This document shows, in pieces, positions 26,868 to 35,898 of a stretch of DNA of 64,000 bases; within the stretch, counting starts at the first letter, position 1; the number at the start of each line of letters is the position of its first letter. The notes under the pieces are model-generated. The model saw only the letters and a program-made list of their open reading frames with translations, made no database searches and was not told where the DNA came from. This DNA is from Corynebacterium nuruki S6-4 (GTDB lineage Bacteria; Actinomycetota; Actinomycetes; Mycobacteriales; Mycobacteriaceae), in assembly GCF_007970465.1 (NCBI RefSeq), contig NZ_CP042429.1:2108001-2172000 (forward strand), read 5' to 3'. Made by a program: the position numbers and the translations under genes.

Positions 26868-27179
26868 TCAGCGGTTTCGGGGGTCGAGTTCCCCGGCGAA
26901 GAAAACCGTCGCCGCCTTGAGGATCTCGTTGGATTCCCGCAGTCGCTTGATTTCCTTGCGCAGGCGCCGGATCTCCTCGTTGTCACCGGTGGTGACACCG
27001 GGGGCGTCTCCGGCGTCGATGTCGGCCTGGCGGGCCCAGTTACGCAGCGTCTCACGCGAGACTCCGAGCTCGTCACCGAGAGCGCGGCACACCGCAGTCA
27101 TTGACGGGTAGTCACTGCGTTGCTGCTGCACCAGGCGGATGGCCCGGGCCTTGAACTCCGGGTCGTAGTGCTTGTTCAT
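26868..27179 (-). CDS. IS3-family transposase OrfA
   Basis: This 103-residue protein starts MNKHYDPEFKARAIRLV and carries a helix-turn-helix (LGVSRETLRNWARQADID) followed by a leucine-zipper-like coiled coil (NEEIRRLRKEIKRLRESNEIL) used for dimerisation. It binds the element's ends. An AAGGA motif lies eight bases before the ATG. Confidence 0.92.
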   Translation of the reverse strand: MNKHYDPEFKARAIRLVQQQRSDYPSMTAVCRALGDELGVSRETLRNWARQADIDAGDAPGVTTGDNEEIRRLRKEIKRLRESNEILKAATVFFAGELDPRNR

Positions 27180-27229
27180 GTTGTTGATCCTTCCTCATTG
27201 GAAGGCGGCAAGATACCCGTGACGGTTCA

Positions 27230-27305
27230 CAGCAGCGCTGAAGGACCCCGCATCAGCCACGGCGTCAGCATAGCGCAGTGATTCCAGTGACAGTCGGCCA
27301 TTCAT
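27230..27305 (-). pseudogene. LysR-type regulator, 5' part
   Basis: From the ATG at 27305 the codons read MNGRLSLESLRYADAVADAG then SFSAA, the first helices of a LysR DNA-binding domain, ending at the IS3 insertion. It joins in frame to the part ending at 25043. The remaining cargo genes on the same strand lie upstream, so transcription from them could still enter this fragment. Confidence 0.85.
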
Positions 27306-27335
27306 AATGCTTCTAGTCTAGTGTTCTGACCTCTA

Positions 27336-27369
27336 ACATCAGCATCGCAGCCATAAGTGATGCTGATGT
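27336..27369. promoter_or_regulatory. perfect 11-bp inverted repeat between DUF302 gene and lysR
   Basis: Arms ACATCAGCATC and GATGCTGATGT flank a 12-base loop, 31 bp upstream of the lysR ATG. It may be a regulator operator (LysR regulators often bind near their own start) or a terminator for the upstream DUF302 gene; there is no T-run after it. Confidence 0.5.
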
Positions 27370-27421
27370 ATCGGCTCTTTCGTCTATGCCGTCCCGCCAA
27401 GAGCCGGGCCCCGACAGTCGG

Positions 27422-27847
27422 TCAGGCGTCCGCCAGCGACGCGATCGCCGCGGAAACCCGGGCCGCGGCGTCCTCCGCGACCTCCCTGACGCCGTCGGCA
27501 CCCTCGGAACCCTCAGCACCGACGAAGGACACCATCAGCGCCGGATTCACCGCCTCGACATGGATGATGCCGCCGTCTTCCCGGTCACGCCGAATGACCA
27601 CGTTGCAGGGCATCATCAACCCCACCGCCCGTGACGCCTCCAGTGCCCGGTAGGCGAAATCCGGCTTGCAGGCACCGAGGATGAGGAAATCCTCCAGCTC
27701 AGCGCCGATCTTCGTCCTCATCGTGGCGGTGACGTCGATCTCGGTGAGGACGCCGAACCCTTGTGCGGCCAGGGCCCCGCGGGTGCGGGTCACGGCCTCG
27801 TCGAAGGGACAGGTGACGGTGGTGGAGAAGGAAAGCTGGTCAGACAT
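27422..27847 (-). CDS. DUF302 protein
   Basis: This 141-residue cytosolic protein starts MSDQLSFSTTV. The DUF302 pattern is clear: CPFDEAVTRTRGALAAQGFGVLTEIDV near the N-terminus, ILGACKPDFAYRALEASRAVGLMMPCNVVIRRD in the middle, and an acidic helical tail. Members bind small ligands or cofactors but their role is not settled. AAAGG seven bases upstream supports the ATG. It is 35 bp after the MMPL gene on the same strand and very likely co-transcribed, under the CsoR/CstR-like repressor. Confidence 0.88.
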   Translation of the reverse strand: MSDQLSFSTTVTCPFDEAVTRTRGALAAQGFGVLTEIDVTATMRTKIGAELEDFLILGACKPDFAYRALEASRAVGLMMPCNVVIRRDREDGGIIHVEAVNPALMVSFVGAEGSEGADGVREVAEDAAARVSAAIASLADA

Positions 27848-27882
27848 GGTCGAACCTTTCGTGGTGAGTTCAGTGGGATCGG

Positions 27883-30042
27883 TCAGTGGGAGAAACTGAT
27901 GTCCGGCAGCATCCGGCGCAGCCAGGCCGGTGACCACCAGGCCGCGGGTCCGGTGAGGATCAGCACCGCCGGCAGGAGCACCAGACGGATGAGCAGTGCG
28001 TCGAGGAGGACCGCGGTACCGAGGATGATACCCATCTCCTTCGGCGGCAACGGCTCCGCCAGGGCGAAGGTGAAGAACACGGCGACCATGACCGCCGCCG
28101 CGGCGAAGATGATCCTGCCGGAATGCGCCATACCCTCGATCACCGCGGTCGGGGAGTCACCGGCGATCTCATGGTGCTCCTTCACGGTGGCGAGCAGGAA
28201 CACTGTGTAGTCCATCGCCACAGCGAAGATCATCGCGAAGAAGAACACCGGCCCCCAGCCGTCGAGGAATCCCTGCGGTTCGAAGCCGAGGAACCGGGAC
28301 AGATCCCCGTTCTGGAAGATCAGCCGGGCCACGCCGAAGGCAGCGCCGGTGGACAGCAGGCTGACCACCGTACCGATCACCGCGATCAACGGTGCCCGCA
28401 GTGCGATGAGCAGCAGCAGGAAGCCGAGCAGCAGGATCACGCCGACGATCAGCGGGAAGTAACTGTCGAGGGCGTCCTGCAGATCGATGTTCTCCGCCGG
28501 TGCACCGCCGACCAGGGCAGAACCGGGCAGATCATCGCGCAACTGTTCGAGGATCCCGTTCATCGCCTTGTCCGAGGGGTCAACCTCAGGAACGGCCTGG
28601 AACATGGACAGTCCTGAATCATCGGTGGCGGGCATGGTCGGCGTCACCGCACCGATGCCGTCGGTCGCGGCGGCGATCCGTGCAGCCTCTGCGGCGTCAC
28701 CGTCGTCGACGATGACCTGGAGCATGCCCGGCGCACCCTCTCCCATGGCATCCTGGACAAGGTGGTAGCCCTGGCGGACCGGTGCATCCTCGGGGACGAC
28801 CGCGATCGACGGCATCGCCACCTTGAGACCGATAACCGGGATACACAGCACGATGAGCAGTCCGGTGGACGCCCCGGCCGCAATCAGCGGATGTCTGCGC
28901 AGCAGCGTCGCCCACCGGGCGAACACCGGTGACCGGTGCGTCTGTCGCTTGGCGAAGGGTAGGGCGACCGCATTGACGCGGGGCCCCAGCGCCCCGAGGA
29001 CCGCAGGAAGGAGGGTGAAGGTCGCTGCGAGGACGAAGACCACGGCGAGCATGATGCCGACCGCCATGGTCTGCACCGCCGGTGCCGGCACGAGCAGGAC
29101 AGCGGAGAGGCTGATGAGCACGGTGAGCCCGGACAGCAGGACCGCCTTTCCTGCGGTGCCGTAGGTGACGACGACGGCGTCCTTCGGCGTGTCCGAGGTA
29201 CGCAACGCATCCCGGAAACGGGCGACGATGAACAGCGCGTAGTCGATCCCGAGGGCGAGGGCGAACATCAGGGCGAAGTTCATCGCCCACACCGAGATGG
29301 GGCTCACCGAGTTGAGCAGCACCAGGGCACCCGCGGAGGCGACGAGGCCGGCGATGGTGAGCATCAGTGGCAGTCCGGCGGCGACGAGACTACCGAAGGC
29401 GATGACGAGGATGATCAGAGTGACCGGCCACGACATCATCTCGGCCTTCATCATGGCGTCATGGTTGGCCTTGTTGAAGTCACTCCACAGCATCGACTGC
29501 CCGGTGGGGAAGACCTCGACGGTGTCGGTGGCCAGATCGGTGATGTCACCGGAGAGCTCATCGGCGAGCCGGACCATGTCGTCGGTGTCCGCGGCGGCCC
29601 CGGCGATGAGGATGCCGGTCCTCCCGTCCTGACTGACCGTGACGCCGGGGGTCGGGGGCATCACGTCGGCGATGCGGTCATCGGCCTCGAGCAGGTCGGT
29701 GGCCTTGTCGATGATGGCGGTGGTGGCGTCATCCCCGATTGTTCCGGCGTCGGTGTGGATGACGACCTGGATGGCGGAGGACGCGTTGCCTCCGAAGTGT
29801 TCCTGGGCGAGGTCCCGGACGGCGACGGATTCGGAACCGTCAGCCTGCCATCCCGCGCCGGCGAGGTCGTCGAAGACCGAGGGTGCGGCGGCACCGAGGC
29901 CGACGAGGACCATCAGCCAGACACCCAGGACCGGTTTCATGTGGTGTGCCATCCATCCGCCCCACCGTGCGAGGACGCCTGGCGGTCCCACCTGGTCGGA
30001 TGCAGTCGCCATGGACTGTACGGCGTCTGTCTGCGTGGTCAC
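27883..30042 (-). CDS. MMPL/RND-family exporter
   Basis: This 719-residue protein has two repeats, each a single helix, a large periplasmic-side loop and about five helices. Key Gly/Asp-Tyr motifs of MMPL proteins are present in both halves: ALGIDYALFIVARFR near residue 270 and AVAMDYTVFLLATVKE near residue 615. Such proteins use proton motive force to move lipids or hydrophobic compounds. The GTG at 30042 has AAGGAG five bases upstream. It is divergent from the CsoR/CstR-like gene, and the 98-bp gap holds two operators. Confidence 0.9.
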   Translation of the reverse strand: MTTQTDAVQSMATASDQVGPPGVLARWGGWMAHHMKPVLGVWLMVLVGLGAAAPSVFDDLAGAGWQADGSESVAVRDLAQEHFGGNASSAIQVVIHTDAGTIGDDATTAIIDKATDLLEADDRIADVMPPTPGVTVSQDGRTGILIAGAAADTDDMVRLADELSGDITDLATDTVEVFPTGQSMLWSDFNKANHDAMMKAEMMSWPVTLIILVIAFGSLVAAGLPLMLTIAGLVASAGALVLLNSVSPISVWAMNFALMFALALGIDYALFIVARFRDALRTSDTPKDAVVVTYGTAGKAVLLSGLTVLISLSAVLLVPAPAVQTMAVGIMLAVVFVLAATFTLLPAVLGALGPRVNAVALPFAKRQTHRSPVFARWATLLRRHPLIAAGASTGLLIVLCIPVIGLKVAMPSIAVVPEDAPVRQGYHLVQDAMGEGAPGMLQVIVDDGDAAEAARIAAATDGIGAVTPTMPATDDSGLSMFQAVPEVDPSDKAMNGILEQLRDDLPGSALVGGAPAENIDLQDALDSYFPLIVGVILLLGFLLLLIALRAPLIAVIGTVVSLLSTGAAFGVARLIFQNGDLSRFLGFEPQGFLDGWGPVFFFAMIFAVAMDYTVFLLATVKEHHEIAGDSPTAVIEGMAHSGRIIFAAAAVMVAVFFTFALAEPLPPKEMGIILGTAVLLDALLIRLVLLPAVLILTGPAAWWSPAWLRRMLPDISFSH

Positions 30043-30081
30043 ATTGTCTCCTTCTGTCGTCTACCGTCCCCTGCGCGGTAT

Positions 30082-30097
30082 ATACCCCGGGGGGTAT
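30082..30097. promoter_or_regulatory. CsoR/CstR-type operator 1
   Basis: Perfect inverted repeat ATACCCC-GG-GGGGTAT in the gap between the divergent MMPL and repressor genes. G/C-tract palindromes flanked by ATA/TAT are the known operator type of the CsoR family. It would control the MMPL-DUF302 transcript. Confidence 0.8.
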
Positions 30098-30112
30098 GTG
30101 CGAGAGTCCAAC

Positions 30113-30128
30113 ATACCTGTGGGGGTAT
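30113..30128. promoter_or_regulatory. CsoR/CstR-type operator 2
   Basis: ATACCTGTGGGGGTAT matches operator 1 at 13 of 16 positions and overlaps the TATAGG box that probably serves as the repressor gene's own -10 region, so autoregulation is likely. Confidence 0.75.
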
Positions 30129-30140
30129 AGGATCGCAACC

Positions 30141-30410
30141 ATGAGCCTCAACGACGAGACGACCGCCGCCGCCCTGAACCGCCTGAAGAGGGCGCGCGGT
30201 CAGCTCAACGGCGTCATCGACATGATCGAGCAAGGCCGCGACTGCCGCGACATCGTCACCCAGCTCGCGGCCGTGTCCCGCGCCCTCGACCGGGCGGGTG
30301 TGAAGGTCATCTCCGGGGGAATGCGCGAATGCATCCGCGCCGCGGAGAACGGGGAACAACCCGAATTGTCCGAGGATGAGCTGGAGAAGATGTTCCTGTC
30401 ACTGTCATGA
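30141..30410 (+). CDS. CsoR-family repressor, CstR-like residue pattern
   Basis: This 89-residue all-helical repressor has the family pattern NRLKRARGQLNGVIDMIEQGRDC ... QLAAVSRALDRAGVKVI ... MRECI. Cys35 and Cys64 sit at the family's conserved sensing positions 29 residues apart. The His that completes the Cu(I) site in CsoR is replaced (Gly60). That pattern fits persulfide-sensing CstR-like members better than copper CsoR, but this is inference. The ATG at 30141 follows a TATAGGAT box by 7 bp, leaderless style. Confidence 0.88.
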   Translation: MSLNDETTAAALNRLKRARGQLNGVIDMIEQGRDCRDIVTQLAAVSRALDRAGVKVISGGMRECIRAAENGEQPELSEDELEKMFLSLS

Positions 30411-30903
30411 CTGCCCCGAATGGCGCACGCAACACTGCAGGGTTGACGTCGGTAGATGTTCGCAGCACCGGACGGGTCTGGTCGACTGGCCTGCTTGTAT
30501 GCAGCCGGTAGGGAGACGGCGACCGCGCGGACGAACTCGGGTAGTGCGTCGTACTGGGCGTTCCGGTGGTGCCCCGGGGCCGGGGTTGCACCAATCCCGG
30601 GAAATCAACCCTCCCCGGGGATCTCAACGAGATCGAGGCAGCAACTCCCACCACGCTCAAGGTGGTGGGACACGGTCAAGGAAATACACGTCCACGTCGT
30701 GGCGGGTGCTGGGCGTTGACCTGCCTAGCCGTGATCATCGGCCGGCGGCCATGGGCCGATGTAGTCGGGGTTGCGCACCTGGCCCGGATAGTTCACCCGG
30801 CTGCTGATCCGACCCCCTGAAAACACGAGAATAGTGACCCTGAACTGCTACGATTCTAGGTGCTGAAGCCGAAATCTGAACAAGAACGTCGATCACCCTC
30901 ACA
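30411..30903. other. 490 bp without a recognised gene
   Basis: No supported coding frame is seen between the repressor and the IS1380-like ORF. A perfect hairpin TCCCACCAC/GTGGTGGGA at 30646-30670 (7-base loop) may terminate the repressor transcript. The left end of the IS1380-like element must lie here but I cannot place it. Confidence 0.5.
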
Positions 30904-32276
30904 GTGCAAGACCACCAACACTTGTCAATCGACATCACCACTGACCAGTCGATCTGCACAGGCGCCGGCACACTGCTCGTCGCCGACACCGCGAACACCC
31001 TCGGCATCGCAGAGGTTCTCGACGAACATCTCGCCGGCCTGACCCCGTCAGCAGTCACCCACACCGCCGGGACGGTGATGACGTCCCTGGCTGTCGCTTT
31101 GACTGCTGGCGCCACCTGCCTCGATGACCTGGACCTGCTGAAGCCTCTGGTGGCTACGGGTCTGACCAGGCCCATCGACTCAATGACCACCGCACACCGG
31201 CGGATCCACCAACTCCACGACCACGCCGATCTGGTTGACGACAAGATGACCCGGGCAATGCGACAGGCCCGCACCCTCGCCTGGAACGCACTCGGGGCAC
31301 TGAACCCGATCGCTTCGGCAACCAGGGATGACCCGCTGATCATCGACATCGACGCCTCCCTGATCCACATCCACTCCAACACACAGAACGGGCGCACCGA
31401 CCTACAAAGGCGGCTACGGGTTCCACCCCCTGTGCGCCTTCGTCGACCACGGACCGGGTCTGGGCGGTGAACCCCTGGCCCTGCTCATGCGGCCGGGAAA
31501 CGCCGGGGCGAACAACGCCGACGACCACATCACCCTGCTCCGCCGGGCCTACCGGGCCCTGCCCGGATCCCAGCGCGGCGGCAACATCGGACACAAGATC
31601 CTCGTACGCACCGACGGGGCCGGCGGAACGAGAAACGTTGCCGCCTACCTCCACTCCCGCGGCTTCGCCTACTCGTTGGGCATCCGGGTGACCGACAAGA
31701 TCGGCGCGCTGGTGTCCACCATGTCCGACGAGATCAAGCAGGGCGTTCTACGCCCCGGTGCCAACGGTGGGGTCACCGATGCCGACACCGCCTATGTCGC
31801 CGATATCACCGGGCTACTGTCCACCGGGAAGGCCGGGGAGTACGGCATCAACCTGGATAGCTTCCCCACCGGTACCCGGGTCATCGTCCGGGTGGAGTAC
31901 CCCGCGGCGGGCTGCCAGTTGCGCATCACCGATGTGGACGGTCGACGGGTCACGGCATTCATCACCGACTCGGCCGGCCAACCCCAGGTGCTGGACCTGC
32001 GACACCGGGGCCGGGGCCGGTGCGAGCAGCGCATCAAAGACGCCAAGGACCTCAGCTTCCTCGCCGTGCCCCACCACTCGTTCGCGGCGAAGAAGGCCCG
32101 CACCGCTGCCCGGTCATGGTGGTGGTTATGGGACCCCGGCTCACTACGAGCCCGGCTGCTGTCCACTGCGGCGACGGTGGCCCGTCACGCCAGACAGGTG
32201 CGGGTGCACTTGGATGGTCATGCCCCGCACACTGGCCTGCTGGCCGCGGCCTTGGCCCAGATACGGTCACTGAACC
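30904..32276 (+). pseudogene. IS1380-family transposase, frameshifted and 3'-truncated
   Basis: The N-terminal frame (LSIDITTDQSICTGAGTLL ... PLIIDIDASLIHIHSNTQNG) and a second frame (APTYKGGYGFHPLCAFVDHG ... VRTDGAGGTRNVAAYLHSRG) belong to one IS1380-type DDE transposase. They join at a GGG run (31390-31392); one G fewer restores the frame. At 32276 the right ISL3 copy cuts the gene after SLNRL, so the C-terminus and right end are lost. The element cannot move on its own. Confidence 0.85.
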
Positions 32277-33771
32277 GGCTCTTCCGGTTTCAGAGTGCGT
32301 TGATTGCGCCCCGGAGTCCACCCGAGTGGATCAGTGACCTCAAGATGTAGTTGGCCTTGTTCCGGAATCCCAGGGCGATACCGCGCAGGTGTCCCAGCTT
32401 GCCGTTGATGTTCTCGACCGGACCGTTGGACGCACCGGTGTCGAAGTACGCGAGGATGTCAGCCTGCCGCCGCCACAGGGTCTGACCCAGCACCCGCAGT
32501 TCCCGCAAGTCATTGGGGATCTTCACGTGCAGAGCCTTGATCACCTTGAACATCCGCAGCTTCCCGTCGCGTGGCCGGTCAGCCTGATAGGCGGCAAGAA
32601 TCTCCTGGTAGAAATACCACGTCACCTGCACCGGCAGGTGCGCCTCGGCGGTGAGCACGTCATCAAGTTTCACCGCGTTGGCCGGGGTCACCAGTGACTT
32701 ACGGGTCAGCAGAATGCGCCGGATCCCGTACAACGGATCCCCCGACCGCCCGCGGTGTCCTGTCGTCTCATTCTGGACCCGCTGCCGACATGCGGTGAGC
32801 TTGTCGATGGCCAGATGGACGACATGGAACGGGTCCATGACCTGCCGGGCCTGGCTCAGATGCTGGGTCGCGGCTTTCGCGTAGCCGGTGAATCCGTCCA
32901 TGGTCACCACCCGGATCCTGTGGCGGAACGTGCTGCCGCGGGCGTCGAGCCAGTCGCCGAACGCGTCGGCACTGCGGCCGGGCACCATATCGAGCAGTCG
33001 GGCCGAGCCCACCCCGTCGACCAGCGGGGTCAGGTCGACGATCACGGTGACGAAGCCCGGGGGACCCGTCACCACGGACGTGCTTCCACTTGTGCTCGTC
33101 GACGCCGAGGACCCGGACCCGGTCCAGTCGGGTGGGATCCCCGTAGGACAGGTGCCGGCAGGCCGACAGGGCCAGTTGGTTGACCTTGTCCCAGCCGATA
33201 CCCAACGCCCGGGCACAGGCTGTCACGCTCATCCCGTCGGTCGCCATGCGCTGGAGGATCCAGCGGGTCACTCGGCAGGTTACGGACTGTCGATCGTCGG
33301 CCGCCTGAGGGATAGGGGCCTGGAAGACGGTGACAGGACAATCGTCGTTGCCGCAGACCAGCCGGGGTACACGCACGTGCAGGACAATGGGGTGCCCGGC
33401 GATGGGCAGGTCTGTTAGTCGTCGTTCGACGTGGTCACGGACCTGGCAGTCCCGCCCGCAGCCCGGGCAGGTGGTGGACACCGACACGGGGTGGCAATAC
33501 AGGTGGGTGACGTCCCCGGCGTCGGCGGCGTTGTCGATCGACAGGCCCAGCTCGGCAGTCCGGCAGATCGTGTCGGCGACGAGGTTCGGGGCGGGACCAG
33601 GGGTAACGGTAGGGTGAGACATGGATCCTGGAGCGGTTGGATGGATGCTTAAGACACCTTCATCCTGTCACTGCAGGGTCCTTCTACGTTCCCGGCCCCG
33701 GCCCCCTACATGTTGTGGTGGCCCATCCGGCCTGCTGCACACCTGCTACGCACTCTTCATTCGGAAGAGCC
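32277..33771 (-). mobile_element. ISL3-family insertion sequence, right copy
   Basis: This 1,495-bp element has the same ends as the left copy. Its left flank is the IS1380 transposase gene and its right flank is acttcacc, the duplicate of the base string before the left copy. It differs from the left copy by a cluster of nine bases and one single change. Confidence 0.92.
32290..33622 (-). pseudogene. ISL3 transposase, frameshifted (right copy)
   Basis: Same structure as the left copy: zinc finger and helix-turn-helix with VLGVDEHKWKHV in one frame, VTMDGFTGYAKA and NGPVENINGKLG in the other, joined at five G (33059-33063). The clustered differences change SACRQLSYQDPSRLDR to SACRHLSYGDPTRLDR. 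Both copies keep every other codon open, which would be surprising if the shift had inactivated them long ago. Confidence 0.85.
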
Positions 33772-33779
33772 ACTTCACC

Positions 33780-34805
33780 CTCCTGCACCCCGACGCCACC
33801 ACCCCCACCCCACTGACCCGCAGCATCACCCACATGCCACGCGGCACCCGCGACCGGATCGCCGGAGCGGACCTCCTGTTCCTCGGCGGGGCGACCTCCA
33901 CCGACCGCAGCTGGCGCACCGAAGGCCTCGACTGGTTCCCCGCCGAGCACATCACCGACACCCAGGTCGACCGCGCCATCACCACAGCCCCCGACGCAGC
34001 CGGCGGCCCGGTCGACGTGCTCGTCACCCACGAGACCGGCACCACCGCGTTCGCCGCCCTGGCCGCCGACAGTGAACACGCCCGCGACAAAGTCGGCGAC
34101 CCGCTCGGGGACGCCGACCGGGCCCGCATCGACCGCGTTCTCACCGCCGTGCACCCAACAGTCCACATCCACGGTCACCACCACACCCGCTTCGCCGCAC
34201 CCCTGGACGGCGACCTGACCGGGGTGCTGGACATCGCCCTGGCCAAAGAGACCGACGACGGATCCGTCGTCGTCCTCGACACCCACGCCGGTGGTCCGGA
34301 TCAGTGGACCTGGTCGGTACCGGTGGCCCACCGGCAGGTGATCACCGACACCGGCTGGTACCCGGTCGACGAGTTCACCGTGACCGGGTCCGGTCCCCTG
34401 TGGCCCTGGGCCGACACCGAACTGCCCTGGCCCACACCCGCGTTCACCGCCGACACCCCGGCGGCAACGGTGGAGTCGGTGACCGCCCACCGCATGACCC
34501 TCCAGCGGTTCCTCGACCGCGGCGGCGGGACACACCGACTGCCGAGGACCCGGTGGATGCGCCTCGACGCCGACAAGGCCGTCGAGGCGCATCCTCAGTG
34601 GGCCGGCCCGGCCGAGCGGTTCACACACTGGCTGACCACCGAGGACCTCACCGCCCTGGCGACCCACCTGTTGGATCCGCGGCCGGAGTGCGACGTCTAC
34701 CGGGCACTGAGCACGATGCCACTGCGCTGGGGCACCGCGGAGATCCGACTGTGGGCCACCGACGCCGCGAACCAGCACCGACGGCGAGCAGGAAAAATAC
34801 TCTGA
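33780..34805 (+). pseudogene. metallophosphoesterase, 3' fragment
   Basis: This continues the gene begun at 23198. It reads LLHPDATTPTPLTRSITHMP, then LLFLGGATSTDRSW, the ligand motif VLVTHETG and the final metal motif HIHGHHHTRF, followed by about 200 residues of a C-terminal domain that is not part of the core fold (RFLDRGGGTHRLPRTRWMRL and others) and is unknown to me. Removing the transposon and one acttcacc gives an uninterrupted 420-codon gene. Without a start codon of its own the fragment is probably not made. Confidence 0.88.
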
Positions 34806-34868
34806 CCTGCGCAGAAGTGGGCACACAATACTGGACGGCACGTCTCCGATCGGCTTAGCCTTGTCCCC

Positions 34869-35168
34869 ATGAGCGTCCACCCCGACTACCCGGACCCCAG
34901 CCTGATTCCCGGTGACCTCCCCTTCGAGCACGTCTGCGAGGTCTGCGGGAAAACCGAGTCATTGTCCTCTGATGCGGCCTACGCCGCCGGCTGGGACTAC
35001 CCGCCGGAGATGGGAGAGTGGGGTGTTATCTCCGTGCGCACCTGTGACCGCTGCAGGATGACCGACACGGTGTGGTGGGCCATGATCCACTGGAAGAAGA
35101 CCCTCGACGATCTCACACCGGAGCAGCGGAAGACGGTGGCGAGGATCCTCAATGAGGTGCCGGACTAG
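34869..35168 (+). CDS. small zinc-ribbon-like protein, unknown function
   Basis: A 99-residue protein with two CxxC pairs, HVCEVCGK (Cys23/26) and RTCDRC (Cys59/62), which would bind one zinc ion. Between them is an aromatic stretch (YAAGWDYPPEMGEWG), and a helix DDLTPEQRKTVARILNE ends the protein. TAGCCT lies 7 bp before the ATG, suggesting leaderless expression. Function unknown. Confidence 0.7.
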   Translation: MSVHPDYPDPSLIPGDLPFEHVCEVCGKTESLSSDAAYAAGWDYPPEMGEWGVISVRTCDRCRMTDTVWWAMIHWKKTLDDLTPEQRKTVARILNEVPD

Positions 35169-35254
35169 GAGTAACAAGACAAGCCCTTCATCACGTCCCT
35201 GAGCTGCGATGACTGAGTATGTGGACTCCCCGGACGCCGGTATCGTTTCAACAC

Positions 35255-35760
35255 ATGACATACAAGTTCACCGCATTCACTGCTGCACTGACCGCCGCTC
35301 TCTCCCTGACCGCCTGCGGCTCCGACGGCGCCGCCACCGAGAGCGTTCCGCTCCCCACCGGCGAAGCCACCGGGTATCACGAGTACGACGACGGCACGTC
35401 CGTCTACGAGTTCCGTGGAGCCCCCACTCCTCTGGGCGGCGTCGACCCCTCGAAGCCAAAAGTGCGGGCACGACAACCGTAGAGCTGTCCTGCAGTGGCC
35501 CTGCAGAGGCCTGGACCGACGGTGATGCAGGAGCCACGGAACACATCGAGATGTCCACTGACTCGCGTCACCCCTACGTCTTCGCTTCCAACGATCCCGC
35601 CAGCGGCGGAAGGTACAGCGCGACCATCAAGCCCGAAAACCAGGAAACGGCGTGCGGAGCCACCGTCTACGACGGAGACCGGGTCGAGGCAGCCGCCAAT
35701 TACGTGAACCGCGGCACTGTGGTTGTCACGCTGGAGATTCCGGCCAACCCCAACGCCTGA
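35255..35760 (+). pseudogene. small lipoprotein, frameshifted
   Basis: From the ATG at 35255 the product begins MTYKFTAFTAALTAALSLTA with lipobox LTAC, so it would be lipid-anchored. The first frame stops at 35482, but a second frame continues as SAGTTTVELSC ... RYSATIKPENQETACGATV ... VNRGTVVVTLEIPANPNA to 35760. One more A in the AAAA run at 35458-35461 joins them into about 168 residues with two mature Cys, a beta-rich domain. Either a recent pseudogene or a homopolymer error. Confidence 0.7.
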
Positions 35761-35898
35761 CTGCACGGCCACCCGAACCTTCCGGCATTTCACCGGAATC
35801 CTATCCCCGGAACGCAGTGACTCAATGGTCCTCGTGGGCGCCTCGGACCACCACGACCAGCGGCCGTCGTGGAAAATGCCCTCAGCACCACGAAGGAA

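Larger units (their letters stand above)
25888..27229 (-). mobile_element. IS3-family insertion sequence
   Basis: This 1,342-bp element has ends TGAACCGTCAC (25888) and GTGACGGTTCA (to 27229), with inner matches TTGCCGCC, and a 3-bp target duplication CAG (25885-25887 and 27230-27232). Two overlapping-style ORFs (orfA and orfB) are present. It inserted in the helix-turn-helix codons of a lysR gene. Confidence 0.92.
23435..33771. mobile_element. ISL3-bounded composite transposon, 10,337 bp
   Basis: Two ISL3-family copies (23435-24929 and 32277-33771) lie in the same orientation. The 8 bp before the left copy (23427-23434) and after the right copy (33772-33779) are both acttcacc, whereas the inner flanks differ (tggaaaca and actgaacc). 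So the whole unit inserted as one event into the metallophosphoesterase gene. Cargo: split lysR, IS3-family element, DUF302 gene, MMPL exporter, CsoR/CstR-like repressor and a truncated IS1380-family element. Confidence 0.92.

Noticed and set aside
35258-35760. Programmed -1 frameshift in the lipoprotein gene at CCAAAAG
   Set aside because: The heptamer is a poor slippery site and no downstream structure is evident; a one-base loss is simpler.
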